The translations under genes and the position numbers were made by a program. This document shows, piece by piece, positions 17,233 through 26,033 of a stretch of DNA of 64,000 nt. The first letter of the stretch is position 1. The number at the start of each line of letters is the position of its first letter. The DNA comes from Fervidobacterium gondwanense DSM 13020 (GTDB taxonomy: Bacteria; Thermotogota; Thermotogae; Thermotogales; Fervidobacteriaceae), in the NCBI RefSeq assembly GCF_900143265.1, contig NZ_FRDJ01000006.1, forward strand, positions 61,947 to 125,946, read 5' to 3'. The notes below the pieces were generated by a model. It worked only from the letters and a program-made list of their open reading frames with translations. It ran no database searches and was not told where the DNA came from.

Positions 17233-19557
17233 TTAGCAACTCATTTCTCCACATTGCTTTTTTATCTCTTCCAACAACGATATCAATCTATTTGCAGTTC
17301 CTTCCACTTCTCTGTAAGCCCTTTCTGCCTCCTGCAATTTGCCATGTTTCACGTATTCCATCACTTTCTCACCATTGTAGTGTACCTGTTCGTGCAATTT
17401 CCCAACTTCTTCCCACATGCTTTCCATGCCTTCTGGTGGTCTTGTAAAGTCATATATTGTTCCGAACGCACACCTGTGTAAGTTGAATTGTAGCATCTCT
17501 TCTCTCCCGTTCTTCACCGAATTGTATAGCCTCTCCAGCCAAGTTCTGTGGACTTTAATCGCTTTTTCTATTTCTTGCACATAATCTTCTTTCTCAGACA
17601 CCACTATATTTTTTCTCACATTTTCTGATATCCTCAGGATCGTGTTACTAACTTCTGTATCCGCTTTGTGAACCTCTGGAAGCAGGTTTTTCACTTTGTT
17701 TATCTCTTCTGTAAGTTCACTCGTCCGTGCAACTATTTCATTCACGTTGTTCGTTGCGCTCTGCATTGCCGAGCTTATCTCTTGTGCAGACGCACTTTGT
17801 TCTTCACTTGCGGCCGCCAGAGTCTCTGCTTTATTGTTTATTATTTCCATCAATTTGTATATATTATCAAAGACATCCCTAACCTTTTCCACACTCTTTC
17901 TTGACTCGTTCAGTACACCTGCATTTTCGTTTACCGACATGCTGACTTTTTCTACACCAATTTGTATGTTATTCAGTATACTCTGTATATCACTCGTTGA
18001 CTTCTTACTCTCTTCTGCCAGCTTCCTTATCTCATCTGCGACGACTGCAAATCCTCTTCCCGCTTCTCCTGCTCTTGCCGCCTCTATCGCCGCGTTTAAA
18101 GCGAGCAAATTTGTCTGCTCCGCTATAGAATTTATTGTTTCAACAATCGTCTGTATTTGCTTTGAGTAGTCCACCAACGACAATGTTACTTCCAGTGATT
18201 TGTTTGATGAATGTATCGTACTCTGGATGCTTTCTACTAATTTTTGGACATTCTCTCTGGAACTCACAATCTCGTTAAATGCCCTCGCGGTTACCGATGA
18301 AATCTCCTGAGCACTATTCGAAACGTTCTGAGCTGCTGTCGCTGTCTCTTCAGCACCAGAGTTTGTCTCCTCTATTGCCGCAGAAACGCTCTCTATCATG
18401 TCTGTTACATTTTCTATAACACTCACAGTTTAATTTACAACATCTTCAACCTGGTTTGTAACCATGCTGTAGTTGGAAACAGCTTTGTTAATATCTACAA
18501 AGCTCATTTGAAAATCTTTGAACAAAGCTTGTAATTTGCGCAGCGTTTCATTCAACGTGTTTGCTATAGCACCTATCTCGTTACTTGTTCCATGCAACTT
18601 AACAGTAAGGTCTCCGCTTGCAACTTTCTCAAGTGTTAAGTTAATTGACTTAACTTGTTTATTGATACTCCTAAGGATCATGAAAAGAACAACCACTATA
18701 ACAACAATTACCAAACTCATTAAGAAAGTTGTCATTAAATTGCGCTTTTTCTGGAGTGCAACCTCCTCTTTAAGTGATGTCTTGCTGATGAGCAATCCGA
18801 CTACATTCCCCTCAACGTCTTTCATGTGAATCACGTTGTACAAAAATCCATTATTCAGAAAATAATAATCCTCGTTTTCGATAAACTTTCTAAGGTCCTC
18901 GCTACTTATTTCCTTTGTCAAATCTTCATTTTCGGTTACTACTATTGGCTTTTCTAACTTTTTGCCATCTTCATCGTACAATTGCACAAAATTCTGTTCA
19001 TTCGGGATGTCTTCTAAAAAACTCTTGTTCAAGTATAAACCAAGTTCAGCAATTGCTATAAACTGCCCATCTTTGAAAACCGGCTTTATACTTCTTAACC
19101 CAATGCCGCTTGCACCAATTTCGTACGTCACCACATCTGATTTATTGCTTGTAACATTCAACAACGCTTTTCTGAAGCTTAGATCATCACCATACTTTTC
19201 TGGCTTGTGCATTCTTAGAAAACTCTTCAAATCCGGAGTGATAAACTGAAAGATCTCTATTCCGTTTCTTTTGAAATCTTCGTAGCTTGGAATCAAATAA
19301 TCGCGCAGCGAGTCTCTATCACCGTTTGCCAGATATTAGAGTATGGTCGGGTCATTCAAAGAATCAGTTAGAACCGTTTTCAACACTCCAGCAATTTCAT
19401 CCACAACTTCTTGCACGACCTCTCCGACAACCGTATCGTAAGTTTCGATCCAATGTTCCTGAATTTTCTTTGAAAAGTTCATCTGAATGATAAATGTGAC
19501 AACAAATCCGGCAACTACAATAGTAGCAATCAAAACAGGAAGATATTTTAACTTCAT
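17233..19557 (-). pseudogene. Methyl-accepting chemotaxis protein broken by two in-frame TAA codons
   Basis: One reading frame of 775 codons encodes a complete chemoreceptor except for TAA codons at 19336-19338 and 18430-18432. In order: first membrane segment (residues about 5-28); a dCache_3-like sensor ('MHKPEKYGDDLSFRKALL'); second membrane segment ('MSLVIVVIVVVLFMIL'); HAMP ('VASGDLTV', 'EIGAIANTLNETL'); the signalling domain with the hairpin tip '[16 protein letters not shown]'; and a C-terminal CZB zinc-binding domain containing 'HRTWLERLYN' and 'HRCAFGTIYDF'. The frame is the same before and after each stop, so no indel is needed. Possible explanations are a true pseudogene, assembly errors or readthrough. 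The downstream part begins at GTG 18426 ('MSVIENVTDM') and could in principle be translated by itself. Confidence 0.8.
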
Positions 19558-19785
19558 AAGTCTTTCCCTCCTCTTGTAAGTGATATATATCCCGTCTAAG
19601 TATATTTAGATTATACCATAAAGTTACATTCTAAGATACTAATTTTTGATTAATTTAAACACCTGCATAAGTTTATTAAACTATTATTCAATGTAAGAAA
19701 AATCACTATAGAGTTCATACTCGTGCCTCACATAAACGAGAGATTAAATTTCAGTTCTTGGGAATTTATAGTGCAAAGGTTGTAT
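19558..19785. other. AT-rich intergenic stretch
   Basis: Divergent region between the chemoreceptor and the transporter. It is AT-rich and holds the receptor ribosome site (GGAGG just before 19557) and presumably its promoter, which I could not place with confidence. Nothing else was recognised. Confidence 0.4.
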
Positions 19786-19814
19786 TTGACAATACTTTAC
19801 ATGTAGTGTAAAAT
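19786..19814 (+). promoter_or_regulatory. Promoter with dyad operator for the NiaP-like transporter
   Basis: TTGACA (19786-19791), a 17-base spacer and TAAAAT (19809-19814). Inside the spacer and overlapping the -10 box lies the perfect dyad TTTACA-N5-TGTAAA (19796-19812), a position where a bound repressor would block RNA polymerase. In Bacillus and Thermotogota NiaR controls niacin transport genes from similar dyads, so NiaR is a candidate; the match to its site was not verified. Confidence 0.75.
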
Positions 19815-19846
19815 AAATATACGTTTTCCAAAAGGAGGGATAGCGC

Positions 19847-21121
19847 TTGAACACCGTCGACAAGGTTATTGAAACGCACGTTGGTTTAAAGCTTCAAAAG
19901 CTCATGTTACTCATCACTTCCGTTCTTTGGCTGTTCGACGCAGCAGGTGTGCTTGTTTTGTCTTTTACACTTCCTTCGATTGTTCAAGAGTGGGGATTAT
20001 CAGTCCAGCAGTCTGCCAACATTCTGAGCTCCACGTTTCTTGGAATGCTTGTGGGAGCTCTAAGCGTTGGTCTGATCGCTGATTTGTTTGGCAGAAAGTT
20101 GTCGAATATTTTCTATTTCTTATTCACCGTTGTTTTTACAGGGTTGCTCGGTTTTTCGAAAACTCCAAGTGCGTTTTTATTTTTAAGATTTCTTGCTGGT
20201 ATAGGCTATGGTGGGTTGATGCCGTCTGTAAATGCGTATCTGTCTGAATTCATAGGGAAGGCTATAAGAGGGCGTTATCTGGTACTTTTGGAGGCTAGCT
20301 GGGCGATTGGCAGTATCGCAATTGGTCTTGTAGCAGTCTTGACAACACAACACTCTTGGCGGATAAGTTATTGGAGCTTCTTCTCCGGAATTGTCATGTT
20401 ACCAATACTCTTCAAACTCTCAGAATCACCAAAGTTCGTATTCAAAAAGCATGGAAAGAAAGGTTTAGAAAATGTCCTCGGCATCAGCATACAGGCTGAG
20501 ATTGAACCTCTACCAAAAAGTAAGTTCAGCATAGCCGATATTCTTAAACCACCTTATTTAACCAAAACAGTTATGATTTGGACTTCATGGTTTGTCGTTA
20601 GTTTTGTGTACTACGTGCTCTTCTCATGGGCTCCGAAAATCTTCGCACAGCAGGGGCTCAGCACTACAAAATCGCTCTGGTTCACGTTCTTCATGATGGT
20701 TGCTCAGCTTCCGGGCTACTTGTCTGCTGCATACTTCATTGAGAGGATAGGCAGGAAGAAATCTCTCGTGATTTATTTCATTGGAATGGCTATTTCGTCT
20801 ATCCTGTGGGCTTTTGTAACAAGCTCAGTACAACTTATTTTGACGGCACTGCTTCTTTCATTCTTCACGCTCGGTGTTTGGGGGCTTGTGTATGCGTATA
20901 CACCTGAGCTGTACCCAACCCCCATGCGCGGGACTGGGAATGGGATGGCTGGTGTTATCGCAAGGATAGCAGGAATATTAGCCCCTCAGTTCGGGGGCTA
21001 CATGCTATCGCTGAACAAGTCCTTGCTCGAAATCTTCTCATGGCTTGCAGGGTTATCATTATTGGCAGCAGTCGTTGTGGTGCTTTTGGCAGTCGAAACA
21101 AAGGACAAGGAGATACAATAG
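19847..21121 (+). CDS. MFS transporter, NiaP-like
   Basis: A 424-residue, 12-segment major facilitator. The conserved MFS loops 'GLIADLFGRKL' and 'RIGRKKS' and the sugar-transporter-like segment 'YTPELYPTPMRGTGNG' place it in the NiaP/SLC22-like group of niacin and related acid transporters. It begins with TTG at 19847 behind AAAGGAGGGAT. It has its own regulated promoter and a terminator, so it is monocistronic. The substrate is inferred; other organic acids are possible. Confidence 0.75.
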   Translation: MNTVDKVIETHVGLKLQKLMLLITSVLWLFDAAGVLVLSFTLPSIVQEWGLSVQQSANILSSTFLGMLVGALSVGLIADLFGRKLSNIFYFLFTVVFTGLLGFSKTPSAFLFLRFLAGIGYGGLMPSVNAYLSEFIGKAIRGRYLVLLEASWAIGSIAIGLVAVLTTQHSWRISYWSFFSGIVMLPILFKLSESPKFVFKKHGKKGLENVLGISIQAEIEPLPKSKFSIADILKPPYLTKTVMIWTSWFVVSFVYYVLFSWAPKIFAQQGLSTTKSLWFTFFMMVAQLPGYLSAAYFIERIGRKKSLVIYFIGMAISSILWAFVTSSVQLILTALLLSFFTLGVWGLVYAYTPELYPTPMRGTGNGMAGVIARIAGILAPQFGGYMLSLNKSLLEIFSWLAGLSLLAAVVVVLLAVETKDKEIQ

Positions 21122-21130
21122 ATAGTTGAA

Positions 21131-21154
21131 AAAGGGCGGTTTGAACCGCCCTTT
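21131..21154. terminator. Bidirectional terminator
   Basis: Stem AAAGGGCGGTT / AACCGCCCTTT with a TG loop, T-rich on both sides. It separates the converging transporter and secreted protein genes. Confidence 0.9.
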
Positions 21155-21172
21155 TGTCCTTTCCATGTTTCG

Positions 21173-23158
21173 TTATTTTATTACTACCGGTGTCAACTTT
21201 GCGTATTCTTTTTCCGGAACGTAAGATTTCAAGATTTGTTCCTGTGTGTATCCTTCCGGAACGATTGTATCAAGTACGAATGGTGCGTAGTCTTTGGAAT
21301 CTACTGGATAGCCACCAAGTGTCCATTGAGTCGAGTCCTTTGCAACAGGTCTTATGTGGTCAGTACCATATCCATCTTGACTCATCGATAACACGTAGGC
21401 TTTTATTCCTGTCTTTACTTCTAAATATTTCTTAAAAACAATTATGTAAATAACTTTTTCCGCTGGGTCAGCTTCGTAGGTTATAGCCTCTGGAATCTCT
21501 TTACCGTCAGCCGTTGCAAAGACTATCCTATCATCAGGCCAACCTGCAACCTTTACAAAATAATCCCACGGTTGCGTAAACTGCACTCTCGCACCCTCTT
21601 TGTATGTGTTCGTTCTTCCTCCGTCTTTTGTATCAAGGTAGATGTTTATCAGCTGGTGCGAGAATCCTTTTGGAGATGCCCATGGATTTGTCATTTCTCC
21701 GAATTTTATTGCGAACACATATGCGTCTTCGTTTTCAAGCACTTGCATCTCAACAATGTCCCAAAGCCCTTTGTAAGGTGCGAAAGCTGGGTCTTTTGGA
21801 TAAGTGTATGTTCCGAATCCGTAGTCGTCACCAACTTTGTCAACGAATTTCGCAATTACGTTTCCTGAAATCATCGTTGGAGTTTTGATTGCTATTCCTT
21901 CAGCTGGTACGATTTCGTCCTTGCCTTCAACTGATACGACAACGTAAAGGTTGAAAGTTTCTCCGCTCTTTACGCCGAGTATATCGTACGGTATCTCGAA
22001 TTCGATTGCTTCATCCACAGCAGCTCTGAATGGGTTAGCTTGGAGTATCCATGAATCGTCTCCAGCTGCCGCAAAGAATGAGCCTCTCTTTCTTGCTTGC
22101 CACGTTTTCATGTTTATTGAGAATCTAAAACTAACCGATTTTGAAAGCTGTGTTCCGTTATATGTCTTTTTGTTAAAAGACGTCATTTTTGGAGCATCGG
22201 TGTAAACTTCAACAAGCACATTCTGACCAAGATATTGCGTTGCTGATTTATCCAAAAGAACTCCAACGTAAGCAGCTGTTGACGTCCTCGCGACGTATGC
22301 GACAACGCCTTTACTTTCAAAATATGCTGTTGCCTTTTCTGCTTCGGAGATCTTTCCGTCAACTGCATACTCGACAGACCTCACAATGTTTTCTTTTGGC
22401 AATTCGACTTTTGGTTCTTCTTCCTTCTGAATTCTTGGTGCTCCAACTTTCAGAACGCTGTCTTCTTTCCAGACTTCAAACACACCGTTCTTTCCGCCGA
22501 AGCCATCGTCAACGTACGCAGGAGCATTCGGATCTACTACCCAGTCTTTTCCATCAACTACGAATTTGTATTGGTAAATGCCTTGTGAAAGTTCTAAAAC
22601 TGCTTCCCACCAACCGTCACCTGCACTGTAACATTCTGTATCGGACATACTCCAGTTGTTAAATGAACCGGCTATAAAGACGTATTTTGCCTCTGGTTTG
22701 TAGAACTTTATTACAACATATGTGTTATCTTCGATGTAGAAATTTTCTTCTCTTTCTTCGTTAATCTCGATCTTTTCTTTTATCTCAGCTGCAGGTGCGA
22801 CTACGACTAATTTTCCATCCTTAAGAGCAAGTGTGAAGACTCCGTTCTTTCCACCGAAACCATCGTCGGTGTAACCTGGAGCGTCTGGGTCTTCTTTCCA
22901 CACCTTACCGCCATCAATGACAAATTTGTACTGGTAAGTGCCGGGCTTGAGCTCGAGTTCTGTAACCCAGACATCGCCTTCTTTTCTCATCGGATTGGCG
23001 TTAGTAGACCAGCTGTTAAAATTTCCTGCAATGTGAACAGTGTTTGCCGTAGGATAGCTGAAAGTGAAAATAACTTTGTTTCCCTCAACTTTCAAAGCTC
23101 CAAACCCGATAAAGATTGAAAAAACAACAACCAACAGAGCAACAACCGAACGTTTCAT
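21173..23158 (-). CDS. Secreted protein with two glycogen-binding-like domains and a glucodextranase-like C-terminus
   Basis: A 661-residue exported protein. A signal peptide lies at about 1-22. Two related CBM48/AMPK-type glycan-binding domains lie at about 27-115 and 148-238; both contain 'AGxFNxWS', a 'YQYKFVxDG' strand and 'DDGFGGKNGVF'. A DOMON/glucodextranase-C-like domain follows at about 435-640 ('VDKVGDDYGFGTYTYPKDPAF', 'INIYLDTKDGG'). No catalytic glycosidase domain is apparent. It probably binds alpha-glucan at the cell surface. Monocistronic, ended by the 21131 terminator. Confidence 0.82.
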   Translation of the reverse strand: MKRSVVALLVVVFSIFIGFGALKVEGNKVIFTFSYPTANTVHIAGNFNSWSTNANPMRKEGDVWVTELELKPGTYQYKFVIDGGKVWKEDPDAPGYTDDGFGGKNGVFTLALKDGKLVVVAPAAEIKEKIEINEEREENFYIEDNTYVVIKFYKPEAKYVFIAGSFNNWSMSDTECYSAGDGWWEAVLELSQGIYQYKFVVDGKDWVVDPNAPAYVDDGFGGKNGVFEVWKEDSVLKVGAPRIQKEEEPKVELPKENIVRSVEYAVDGKISEAEKATAYFESKGVVAYVARTSTAAYVGVLLDKSATQYLGQNVLVEVYTDAPKMTSFNKKTYNGTQLSKSVSFRFSINMKTWQARKRGSFFAAAGDDSWILQANPFRAAVDEAIEFEIPYDILGVKSGETFNLYVVVSVEGKDEIVPAEGIAIKTPTMISGNVIAKFVDKVGDDYGFGTYTYPKDPAFAPYKGLWDIVEMQVLENEDAYVFAIKFGEMTNPWASPKGFSHQLINIYLDTKDGGRTNTYKEGARVQFTQPWDYFVKVAGWPDDRIVFATADGKEIPEAITYEADPAEKVIYIIVFKKYLEVKTGIKAYVLSMSQDGYGTDHIRPVAKDSTQWTLGGYPVDSKDYAPFVLDTIVPEGYTQEQILKSYVPEKEYAKLTPVVIK

Positions 23159-23373
23159 CCTACTCCCTCCTTGCTTAAGATAGATTGCCGAAGATATTTT
23201 CTCATAAATTCAGTATATTTTGACATATCAATGGAAATTTTTCATAGCCATTATTATTTAAAAACTCTAAGCATCTTCTAAGCTCATGACAAGGATTTTC
23301 TAAGGTTATTTAGCTATACTATGATTGCCCACGATGAAAAGGGCAAAGAAAAGAAAACAGGAGGCGAGTGTAT

Positions 23374-23850
23374 ATGAAAAAGTTCTTAGTGGTATTGGTT
23401 TTAGGAGTCTTAGCGGTCAGCAGTATCTTCGCATTCGGTCCAGCAAGAAGTTTCAGAGGTGGCTATGCACAACAGCAAGCTCCACAAACATCTCAAACAG
23501 CAACAGCATCTCAGGTAACAAGACTTTACAGAAACTTGCCAGCGGGCACAACGTTAGGTTCGACAGAGACATTCAAAGGCACAGTCAAAGAGTTCGCACT
23601 CGCCCCACAATCTGGACTCACACTGAAAGTGCAAGTTGGAGATAAGGTATACGATGTTCACGCAGGTCCAATATTCAAAGTGACAGAGGTCAAGGTTGGA
23701 CAGTCGATAGAAATCGTAGGAAAACTCGCAACCTCAGCAAGCGGGAGCTATATAGTTGCAGAGCAGGTCAAACTTGATGGAAAATCCATAGATTTGGCAA
23801 GCTTAAGAGGTCCACAAAATGGACGTGGTTTCGGAAGATGCAGCAGATAG
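23374..23850 (+). CDS. Small exported protein, unknown
   Basis: About 158 residues from ATG 23374, which is 9 bases after AGGAGG; a GTG at 23368 in the same frame is too close to that site. A signal peptide covers residues 1-20 ('FLVVLVLGVLAVSSIFA'). The mature part is beta-rich with a small-barrel pattern ('FKGTVKEFALAPQSGLTLKV', 'VGQSIEIVGKLATSASGSYIVAEQV') and a Gly/Arg tail. It resembles small OB-like periplasmic proteins; I do not recognise a named family. It has its own terminator. Confidence 0.65.
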   Translation: MKKFLVVLVLGVLAVSSIFAFGPARSFRGGYAQQQAPQTSQTATASQVTRLYRNLPAGTTLGSTETFKGTVKEFALAPQSGLTLKVQVGDKVYDVHAGPIFKVTEVKVGQSIEIVGKLATSASGSYIVAEQVKLDGKSIDLASLRGPQNGRGFGRCSR

Positions 23851-23873
23851 TAACATGTCTTGCCCTGAAAATG

Positions 23874-23902
23874 ATCATCGTGCTCTCCTGGAGCACGATG
23901 AT
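23874..23902 (+). terminator. Terminator of the small exported protein
   Basis: A perfect 12-bp stem (ATCATCGTGCTC / GAGCACGATGAT) with a 5-base loop, followed by TTTAATTT. Confidence 0.9.
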
Positions 23903-24218
23903 TTTAATTTATTTATATTATACTTTCAGTTTCTGAAATCCTTCCACATTGACCCCTTCTGATTCGATCCCAAATATTTTAAAAGGATTCATTACAAAAA
24001 CATGCGCAAAACTTTTTTGAGTAGGAATAAATGGAAAAACCTCAGAATACTTTCCTTACATTTATGCAAGCATTCGAAAGATTGCATTTTGAAAACAATA
24101 TTAACCAATCAACTTTAAAATATGAAAAATATCGTGAAGTCTTTCTCCCAAATTAATCGGCAAATTGATATTTTGAAATCAACTGTAAATTTGTTCGTAA
24201 CAATGTCGTGGTAAAATA
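23903..24218. other. Intergenic stretch without a recognised gene
   Basis: About 315 AT-rich bases between the terminator and the diguanylate cyclase promoter. No open frame, RNA motif or repeat was recognised. Confidence 0.4.
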
Positions 24219-24246
24219 TTGACAGTACTGAACAAGTGTGTAATCA
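24219..24246 (+). promoter_or_regulatory. Candidate promoter of the first diguanylate cyclase
   Basis: TTGACA (24219-24224), a 16-base spacer and TAATCA (24241-24246). It lies about 50 bases before the start codon. A TAAAAT further upstream (24212-24217) is an alternative -10, and the same GTGGTAAAATATT-like sequence is found before the second cyclase. Confidence 0.5.
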
Positions 24247-24294
24247 GCAATTTAAGGCCCTGTTTTCCTTTCTTGAATCTTCGGGGGGATTCAT

Positions 24295-25956
24295 TTGAGG
24301 TTGCGAATTTTGATAACACTCTTTTTCGTGATCGTTATAACTACCACTTTTTTTGTATTTTTGAACATGTACTTCGAAAATGAAGAACAGCATTTTAAAA
24401 GTGTTTTTAAAGATACTGTAGAGACACATGCTACAGAAATTTACTATTCCCACTTTCGCAATGATGAATTGTATAATGCCATTTTGAGATGGGACGATCA
24501 GAAACTAAATATGATTGAGGAAAACTTGAAGAAAAGCTATCCGTTCATTGTCGACGTTGAGTTTGAAACGGGCAATCCGCCAGAGACAATTTATTCAATT
24601 ACAAGTAGTGGAACATTACTTGTTTTGGAATACAGAATTTCGGATTCATCTGGAAAAACGTACATACCAGATAAAATAGCTAAGGTTTTGGTAGATGTTA
24701 GTTCAATTTTGAAAAGGCTCCATTTAGAAAACGTGAGAATTGCTACAGGAACAAAGGAAATAGCAAGAGATTTGACTTATGGTTTGAAATACGAAAGATT
24801 GCTAAAAATTTCTGAGCTCCCAATAATTCTTTCTTTTGCTTTTATTCTACTCATTGCACTTATGAGCATTGTATCTGAAATTTCTGTCATAAAGGAATTG
24901 AGAAAAGAAGAGATACTCAATAATGCACTTAATTCTGTTATAAAACTGACTCAAGATATGCTTATTGGAAACATAGAGCTATCTTATCAGTTAATTTTGG
25001 AAAAGGCGATTGAGATAATTCCAAGAGCTCAATCTGGTTCTGTGCTCATGAAAGAAGGAGATATATATAGATTTGTAGCTACAGCGGGATACAACTTTGA
25101 GGAGTTGAGCAAAGTTTGGTTTTTCCAAGAAGAACTGGCTCAGGGCATGGATGCAAAAGTTAAGATAACCACTAATCTTCAAGAGTTCGACGCTGAAGTG
25201 CTTAAAGGCGAAAGATTTCAGATTTTGAATAAGTACGGAAGAATCGACGAGATAAAGGCAATGCTTTCAGTTCCAATCGTTGTGAACAACGAAATAGTGG
25301 CGTTCATGAACATCGATAACCTTGAAAGTTCTGATGCCTTCAATGAATTTGCAGTTAGAATCGCCACACTCTTTGCTACACAAATAGGCGTTGTGTTTGA
25401 AAAATTGAAGCTTGAAGAGGAATTAATAAAACAAAAAGAAATGCTTGAGATCTTATCCACGCAAGATGCCCTAACACAATTGCCAAATAGAAGAGCTCTC
25501 GAAATGGAAGCTGAGAGAATAACTAAACTCGCGGAAAGAGAAGGAAAAAATATATGTGTGGTTTACGTTGACCTTTTTAAATTCAAAGCTATAAATGATT
25601 CCTTTGGACATCGGGTAGGAGATTACATACTTAAAGTTGTTGCAGAAAGGCTCCAAAGCGTTGTGAGAAAAAGCGACTTCATCGCAAGAATAGGAGGGGA
25701 CGAATTCGTTTTCTTACTATATGATTGTAAAGAGTACAAGCAATTTGTAGAGAGAACACTCCAAGAGATAGAGAAAGATATAGTCTGGGAGTCGCATGTA
25801 TTCAACGTCTCAGCAAACTTCGGAATAGCAATATATCCGCACGATGGCACTGATTTTGGAGATTTGTTAATCAAAGCCGATATGGCAATGTATTATGCAA
25901 AAAACAGTGGGAAGAGCTATCATTTGGCTTCCCAACTCAGTACAGATAGCATTTAG
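24295..25956 (+). CDS. Diguanylate cyclase with GAF domain (copy 1)
   Basis: A 553-residue membrane GGDEF protein that should make cyclic di-GMP. One membrane segment lies at about 5-25, an extracytoplasmic sensor region at 26-175, a second membrane segment at about 178-200, a GAF domain at about 215-375 and the GGDEF domain at about 390-545. The active site GGDEF is residues 467-471 and the inhibitory RxxD site (RKSD) lies five residues before it. TTG start behind CGGGGGGAT. It is 553 residues long, exactly as is the paralogue at 35971-37632, and the two are nearly identical over the last 50 residues. Confidence 0.92.
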   Translation: MRLRILITLFFVIVITTTFFVFLNMYFENEEQHFKSVFKDTVETHATEIYYSHFRNDELYNAILRWDDQKLNMIEENLKKSYPFIVDVEFETGNPPETIYSITSSGTLLVLEYRISDSSGKTYIPDKIAKVLVDVSSILKRLHLENVRIATGTKEIARDLTYGLKYERLLKISELPIILSFAFILLIALMSIVSEISVIKELRKEEILNNALNSVIKLTQDMLIGNIELSYQLILEKAIEIIPRAQSGSVLMKEGDIYRFVATAGYNFEELSKVWFFQEELAQGMDAKVKITTNLQEFDAEVLKGERFQILNKYGRIDEIKAMLSVPIVVNNEIVAFMNIDNLESSDAFNEFAVRIATLFATQIGVVFEKLKLEEELIKQKEMLEILSTQDALTQLPNRRALEMEAERITKLAEREGKNICVVYVDLFKFKAINDSFGHRVGDYILKVVAERLQSVVRKSDFIARIGGDEFVFLLYDCKEYKQFVERTLQEIEKDIVWESHVFNVSANFGIAIYPHDGTDFGDLLIKADMAMYYAKNSGKSYHLASQLSTDSI

Positions 25957-25992
25957 CAAATTTGGTTCAAACAGATATATTTCACAAAAAAC

Positions 25993-26016
25993 CCTCGCAC
26001 TATGAAAGACGCGAGG
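25993..26016. terminator. Terminator between the cyclase and the exported protein
   Basis: Stem CCTCGC / GCGAGG. Followed by ATTATTTTTG on the plus strand and by GTTTTTTGTG on the minus strand, so it can serve both converging genes. Confidence 0.75.
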
Positions 26017-26033
26017 ATTATTTTTGCGTACAG

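Noticed and set aside
18430..19296. Separate short receptor gene ending at 18430 and another beginning at 18426
   Set aside because: Both are in the same frame as each other and as the 19336-19557 piece, and together give one complete chemoreceptor; they were merged as one interrupted gene.
23325..23645. Overlapping 106-codon frame at the small exported protein
   Set aside because: It is arginine- and serine-rich, has no ribosome site and is in another frame of the gene starting at 23374, which has a signal peptide.
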